Below the pieces are notes generated by a model. It searched no databases and had not been told where the DNA came from. It saw nothing but the letters and a program-made list of their open reading frames with translations. DNA of 64,000 nt from an uncultured Treponema sp. (GTDB taxonomy: Bacteria; Spirochaetota; Spirochaetia; Treponematales; Treponemataceae), in contig CAMCRZ010000005.1 in NCBI GenBank assembly GCA_945877425.1, positions 1-64,000 of the forward strand, read 5' to 3'. Numbering within the stretch: position 1 is the stretch's first letter; each line of letters begins with the position of its first letter. A program made the translations under genes and the position numbers. This document shows, piece by piece, positions 60,325 through 64,000 of the stretch.

Positions 60325-61899
60325 TTATTTTCCTTCACTTGCGTTAAATTCATCAAGCTGTTTCTGAAGTGCAACAATTACATCATCAATACCAGCATTC
60401 TTTAACTGATCACGGAATTCCTTTACAAGTTCGTCTGTGTTCTTTCCGTTGTAAGTTTTACCGTAACAGATTGGTCCCATGTATGTTGAGAATACGTCTG
60501 AAATGTTGTTTAACTGTGTCTGAATTTCTTCAACGTCCCAAACAATCTGTCCATAAGGATAAGGAATCTTTACTTTGTCGTAAATTTCACAGATTTCTTC
60601 AAACTTGTCCCATGCACCTTTTGAATCTTTGTATTTAAGTTCAAATGCATCGTTGCGTCCCCACCAGAAGTCTGTTACGATAGCGTCTTTGTTTGAATCG
60701 TATCCTTCTGGAGTTTCACGGAGACCTTCTGCGTTAATAACGTACTGTTTTCCTTCAATACCGTAGTTAAAGAGTTTGTAACATTCTTCATCATTGCGGA
60801 GTAAGTCGTAAACAGCAAGTGCGCGGGCCTTATGTTTTGAAGCTTCAGAAATAGCCATAGCACCGTGTGTAATTACCATTTCTGTTAAGTTTCCGCTTTC
60901 TTCACCAAACCAGAAGAAGTTAACATCAGAACCAGGCTGTCTCTTTGCCATTTCTGAGCGAACTGTTGTGTACCATGTTTGTGTGTGGTGCTGATCTACA
61001 GAAGTTAAACCATCGTAGAATTCTTCACGGTTGTCTGATGATGTGTTGTTAAGAACGTTTGCCTTCCAAACTCCAAGATCATCCCATTTTTTCATAAGTC
61101 TTGCATAATCAATAAGTTCGTTGCCTTCCAGAAGCGGACAGTAAACTTTGTTAAGGTTTGATCTGCGAACACCAAACATCTGGTAGTTGTTGATACCGTC
61201 AAGAACTACGAAATCAGACTTAGACTGAATGTATCCTTCTGCGTGATATGTACTTCCCTGTCCAGACGAATCCCAAGGGATAACGCCAGGCTTGTTGTTT
61301 TTAACGTATGTGAAGTATGTTGTAAGATCTTCCCAAGAGTGAACTCCGTCTGCAAGACCAGCTTCTTTTGCCCAGTCCATGCGGTACATAAATCCGTGGT
61401 TAACCCACTGTGTGTATGCATCTTCAGGAATAAGATAGATTTCGTCGTTGTACTTACACATTTCCCAGTGTTCAGCAGGAACTTGTGCGTAAGTCTGTGG
61501 AGCGTATTTTTTAAGCATATCTTCTGGAATTGATGAGAATGCACCGTTTTTAGAGTTATTCCATGCATCAAGCCAGTCTGAAGCAGTTCCAACTAAGTCT
61601 ACAGAACCGTCCATTTTAGAAAGTCTTAAATTGTAAACTGTCTGATAATTTGTCCAAGGTACATAAGAAATTTCAAGTTCAGCGTTTACTTTTTCTGTAA
61701 GAATTTCGTTGAGCTTTTCAAGCATTTCTTTAGTAGCATTGTTTGTCGGCGGGTTACCGGTTGTCATGTAAACAATTTTTACATGTTCAGAATAGTCGTC
61801 TTCTTCCCAAGCTGAAGCATTTCCGCCGCAAGAAGCGAGCATTCCAACTGAAGCGAGAGAAGCAAGAGCGAGACCCATACTTTTAATAATTCGTTTCAT
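60325..61899 (-). CDS. ABC sugar-binding lipoprotein
   Basis: The 524-residue protein has a signal peptide and lipobox GMLASC (Cys24). The mature part fits the family-1 extracellular solute-binding proteins of LplA type (KIVYMTTGNPPTNNATKEMLEKLNEILTEKVNAELEISYVPW; TDFWWGRNDAFELKYKDSKGAWDKFEEICEIY, C-terminal DUF3502-like part). It captures an oligosaccharide or similar sugar for the two permeases upstream. GGAGG precedes the ATG. No ATPase gene is in the window; such transporters often use a shared MsmX-type ATPase. Confidence 0.9.
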   Translation of the reverse strand: MKRIIKSMGLALASLASVGMLASCGGNASAWEEDDYSEHVKIVYMTTGNPPTNNATKEMLEKLNEILTEKVNAELEISYVPWTNYQTVYNLRLSKMDGSVDLVGTASDWLDAWNNSKNGAFSSIPEDMLKKYAPQTYAQVPAEHWEMCKYNDEIYLIPEDAYTQWVNHGFMYRMDWAKEAGLADGVHSWEDLTTYFTYVKNNKPGVIPWDSSGQGSTYHAEGYIQSKSDFVVLDGINNYQMFGVRRSNLNKVYCPLLEGNELIDYARLMKKWDDLGVWKANVLNNTSSDNREEFYDGLTSVDQHHTQTWYTTVRSEMAKRQPGSDVNFFWFGEESGNLTEMVITHGAMAISEASKHKARALAVYDLLRNDEECYKLFNYGIEGKQYVINAEGLRETPEGYDSNKDAIVTDFWWGRNDAFELKYKDSKGAWDKFEEICEIYDKVKIPYPYGQIVWDVEEIQTQLNNISDVFSTYMGPICYGKTYNGKNTDELVKEFRDQLKNAGIDDVIVALQKQLDEFNASEGK

Positions 61900-61955
61900 A
61901 TAAATCCTCCAATTTATTTTCTACAAAACTTAATTCTAAACTAGGAAAGGCAAAA

Positions 61956-62903
61956 TCAGCCTTTTACAGCACCAACTGTAATACCTGCAATAAAGTATTT
62001 CTGTACGAAAGGATAAACAAGAACAACCGGACCTGTTGCAATAACAGCTGTTGCCATTTTTAATGTTTCCTGTGGAAGTGTAACTGTAATCATATTTCCG
62101 GCAGGTGAATTCTTTAAAGCGGCACTTCCGGAGATTATGTTGTAAAGGTAATATTGCAAAGGAAGATAATCTTTCTGGTTCAGGAACAGTGATGACTGAT
62201 ACCATTCGTTCCAGTATCCTAAAGCAAGGAACAATCCGATTGTAGCAAGAGCAGGCTTCAACATAGGAAGTATAAGCTTTACGAAAATAGTAAAGTCTCC
62301 GGCACCGTCAATTTTTCCTGCTTCCGTCAGTTCATAAGGAACAGACTTAACGTAGTTTTTCATCAGGATTATAAGCCATGGCGACATCATGAGAGGCAGA
62401 AGAACAGCCAGATAATTTCCGTCAAGGTGATAGTATCTCGTCATCAAAAGGTAATATGGAGCAAGACCTGCGCTAAAAAGGCTGGCAAAATAGATGAAGA
62501 ATGAAATTCCGTTTCTAAGAGGGAAGTCGTGGCGGTTAAGTGCATAACCTGTCATTGAGATGATTCCCAGACCAATAAGTGTTCCAATCAAAGTCATTCC
62601 GATTGTAACGATATAACTTCCAAGGATGAATTTTGGCGTAACGAAAATCTGTTTGTAAGCGTCAAATGAAAGTCCGATTCTGGAAATAACTCTTCCTGTT
62701 TCTTCAAACTGAACTTTACCAAGGTTGTTTAACACTGGAACTCTTGGAAGAAGGGAAAATCCATTTGTACGGGCAACAGTTTCTGAAGTGAAAGATGTTC
62801 CGATTATCAAAAGGAAAGGCAATATGCAGACTATAGAAAATAGAACTACAACTACCATTGCAAATTTTTCAATAAAATAATCTGATGTTGTTTTCTGTGA
62901 CAT
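61956..62903 (-). CDS. ABC sugar permease, LplC-type
   Basis: The 315-residue inner-membrane protein has six hydrophobic segments and the EAA loop EAGKIDGAGDFTIFVKLILPMLKPALATIGLF, which contacts the ATPase. The C-terminus VQKYFIAGITVGAVKG is typical of this carbohydrate permease subfamily (MalG/LplC). It follows the other permease by 15 bases. Substrate is inferred to be a sugar handled by the GH2 enzyme. Confidence 0.93.
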   Translation of the reverse strand: MSQKTTSDYFIEKFAMVVVVLFSIVCILPFLLIIGTSFTSETVARTNGFSLLPRVPVLNNLGKVQFEETGRVISRIGLSFDAYKQIFVTPKFILGSYIVTIGMTLIGTLIGLGIISMTGYALNRHDFPLRNGISFFIYFASLFSAGLAPYYLLMTRYYHLDGNYLAVLLPLMMSPWLIILMKNYVKSVPYELTEAGKIDGAGDFTIFVKLILPMLKPALATIGLFLALGYWNEWYQSSLFLNQKDYLPLQYYLYNIISGSAALKNSPAGNMITVTLPQETLKMATAVIATGPVVLVYPFVQKYFIAGITVGAVKG

Positions 62904-62918
62904 ATTTTCCCCCGCAAA

Positions 62919-63872
62919 TTAGAACAATGAATAGTCCGGTTCAATTTTCTTGATTATACTGTTACAGACCATAACAATTATAAATCCAACTATAGACTGA
63001 TAGAAACCGACCGCCGATGCATACGAGAAGTTGTAGTTAGAACCCATTGTTGAACGGTAAACGAATGTTTCAAGAATATCAGTTGTAGGATAAAGAACAG
63101 AGTTGCTGCCGACAATATTCCAGAACAAACCGAAGTTACCTTTTACGATTCCTCCCATTGCAAAGAGAAGAAGGATTACAAGTGTAGGCTTAAGCATTGG
63201 AAGTTCAATGTAGCGGATTCTCTGGAAAGCATTTACACCGTCAATACGAGCAGCTTCAATTGTTTCCTGATCGATTCCCATGATTGTTGCAAAGTAAACG
63301 ATTGTGTTGTAACCGGTACACTGCCACAGCTGAATCATAACGATGATTGGCGGCCAGGCTTTTGCATTATCATAAAAGTTGTACTGTTCAAGATGAAGTG
63401 CTCCAAGAATACCGTTAAGGAATCCTGTAGGGTAGCTGAAAATGTTATATACGATAAGACCGACAAGAACTGCTGAAATAAAATAAGGAAGAAGCATGAT
63501 TGTCTGGGTTACTTTTTTAAACCATTTGTGTGTGATTTCGTTGATAAGAATTGCCATGAACATTGCGACAAAGTTATCAAGAATAAGGAACGTAAAGTTG
63601 TAAAGGATTGTATTCTTTGTTAAATCAAAAAGTTTTCCTGATTGATAAAGAAATTTGTAGTTATCAAGTCCTACGAACTTACTTCCAAAAATACCTGTTT
63701 TATGCTTGTAATTAACAAATGCAACCCAAATACCCGGAAGCGGTGCATAGCTGAATGCAATAAAGAAGATTATTGCAGGAATACACATTATCATAAGAGT
63801 TTTGTGTTTTCCACATTCGTTTAAGTAACGTCTCACTTTTGTCTGAGACTTTTTTGTTTTAACTTCTCTCAT
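62919..63872 (-). CDS. ABC sugar permease, LplB-type
   Basis: The 317-residue inner-membrane protein has a basic N-terminus, then FIAFSYAPLPGIWVAFVNYK, FVGLDNYKFLY, and the EAA loop EAARIDGVNAFQRIRYIELPMLKPTLVILLLF, ending VCNSIIKKIEPDYSLF. This is the MalF/LplB subfamily with six predicted spans. It is first in the operon LplB-type, LplC-type, binding protein. AAGGATG precedes the ATG. Operator 3 lies 26 bases upstream of its start, in the leader. Confidence 0.93.
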   Translation of the reverse strand: MREVKTKKSQTKVRRYLNECGKHKTLMIMCIPAIIFFIAFSYAPLPGIWVAFVNYKHKTGIFGSKFVGLDNYKFLYQSGKLFDLTKNTILYNFTFLILDNFVAMFMAILINEITHKWFKKVTQTIMLLPYFISAVLVGLIVYNIFSYPTGFLNGILGALHLEQYNFYDNAKAWPPIIVMIQLWQCTGYNTIVYFATIMGIDQETIEAARIDGVNAFQRIRYIELPMLKPTLVILLLFAMGGIVKGNFGLFWNIVGSNSVLYPTTDILETFVYRSTMGSNYNFSYASAVGFYQSIVGFIIVMVCNSIIKKIEPDYSLF

Positions 63873-63898
63873 AAATTCATCCTTAATTATTTTATTTA

Positions 63899-63912
63899 TG
63901 AAAACCTTTTCA
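63899..63912. promoter_or_regulatory. Palindromic operator 3
   Basis: TGAAAACCTTTTCA: perfect 6-bp arms, reverse complement of operator 2. It is placed between the likely -10 (GATAAT on the minus strand) and the ribosome-binding site of the permease gene, where a repressor would block transcription. Confidence 0.65.
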
Positions 63913-64000
63913 TAAAAATATTATCACTCAACACTTGATTTGTAAAGTAGAATTTTATTTAATTTTGACTTTTTTTAACAGTTTTGTATCAAATCTTAAA

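Noticed and set aside
1-64000. CRISPR arrays, tRNA/rRNA genes, prophage genes
   Set aside because: I looked for regularly spaced repeats, cloverleaf-like sequences and phage structural genes and saw none. A tRNAscan or Infernal run would settle it.

Overview
The window is AT-rich bacterial chromosome that reads as a host-associated, Treponema-like spirochaete. This is an inference from gene content and was not confirmed by any database search. The supporting content is: HPr plus HPr kinase with no other PTS genes; many lipoproteins with spirochaete-type lipoboxes; a PilZ protein; a group-II phosphofructokinase; a double cyclic-nucleotide-domain protein followed by murB, cysS and an ECF sigma factor (an order I recall from Treponema pallidum); and LysM, M23 and TPR envelope proteins.

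Layout. 1-2056 is a mobile scar: an IS110-type transposase fragment cut by a complete IS1182-type element with 19-bp ends, followed by a strongly folded non-coding element. 2057-6169 holds a large lipoprotein, pgsA and a cytidylate-kinase-like protein. 6170-9351 holds a Nudix hydrolase, a lipoprotein/LysM pair and a PC4/YdbC-like protein. 9389-12391 is a minus-strand run hprK, ptsH, lexA, holA. 12510-15763 holds methyltransferases and a LysM-M23 peptidase. 15760-22642 is a block of large uncharacterised lipoproteins and a barrel protein. 22707-26813 holds a sigma-54-type ATPase without a DNA-binding domain, a WecG-type glycosyltransferase, rsmE and a CtpA protease. 26978-29733 is dnaX-ybaB-recR. 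29776-34530 includes cstA behind a rearranged leader. 34639-46170 holds phosphofructokinase, LemA/TPM genes, a MinD-like ATPase, lgt, a stand-alone AICAR formyltransferase and a PilZ-TPR pair. 46208-57807 holds the cyclic-nucleotide protein, murB, cysS, an ECF sigma/anti-sigma/TIG-transglutaminase operon, a UMP kinase, a glucosaminidase and an acyl-CoA synthetase. 57872-63872 is a sugar-use locus: two ABC permeases, a binding protein and a GH2 glycosidase, sharing a 14-bp palindromic operator.

The most striking signal is not a gene. About a dozen genes that head transcription units (Nudix, dnaX, MinD-like, PilZ, pgsA, hprK, ctpA, HAD, murB, the AICAR formyltransferase and others) have no Shine-Dalgarno. 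Instead they carry a promoter whose -10 hexamer ends 6-9 bases before the ATG, mostly with a 17-base spacer to a -35. Transcription should therefore begin on or within about two bases of the start codon, giving leaderless mRNAs. Genes with good Shine-Dalgarno sequences lie between them, so two initiation modes seem to coexist. These promoters also settle several start codons.

Other points of note are a triplicated cstA translation start with two small upstream ORFs, a roughly 110-residue hydrophilic insert in CstA, a PilZ protein with an altered second ligand motif, a shared LacI-like operator, and a degenerate intergenic repeat family. No rRNA, tRNA, CRISPR array or prophage was seen.
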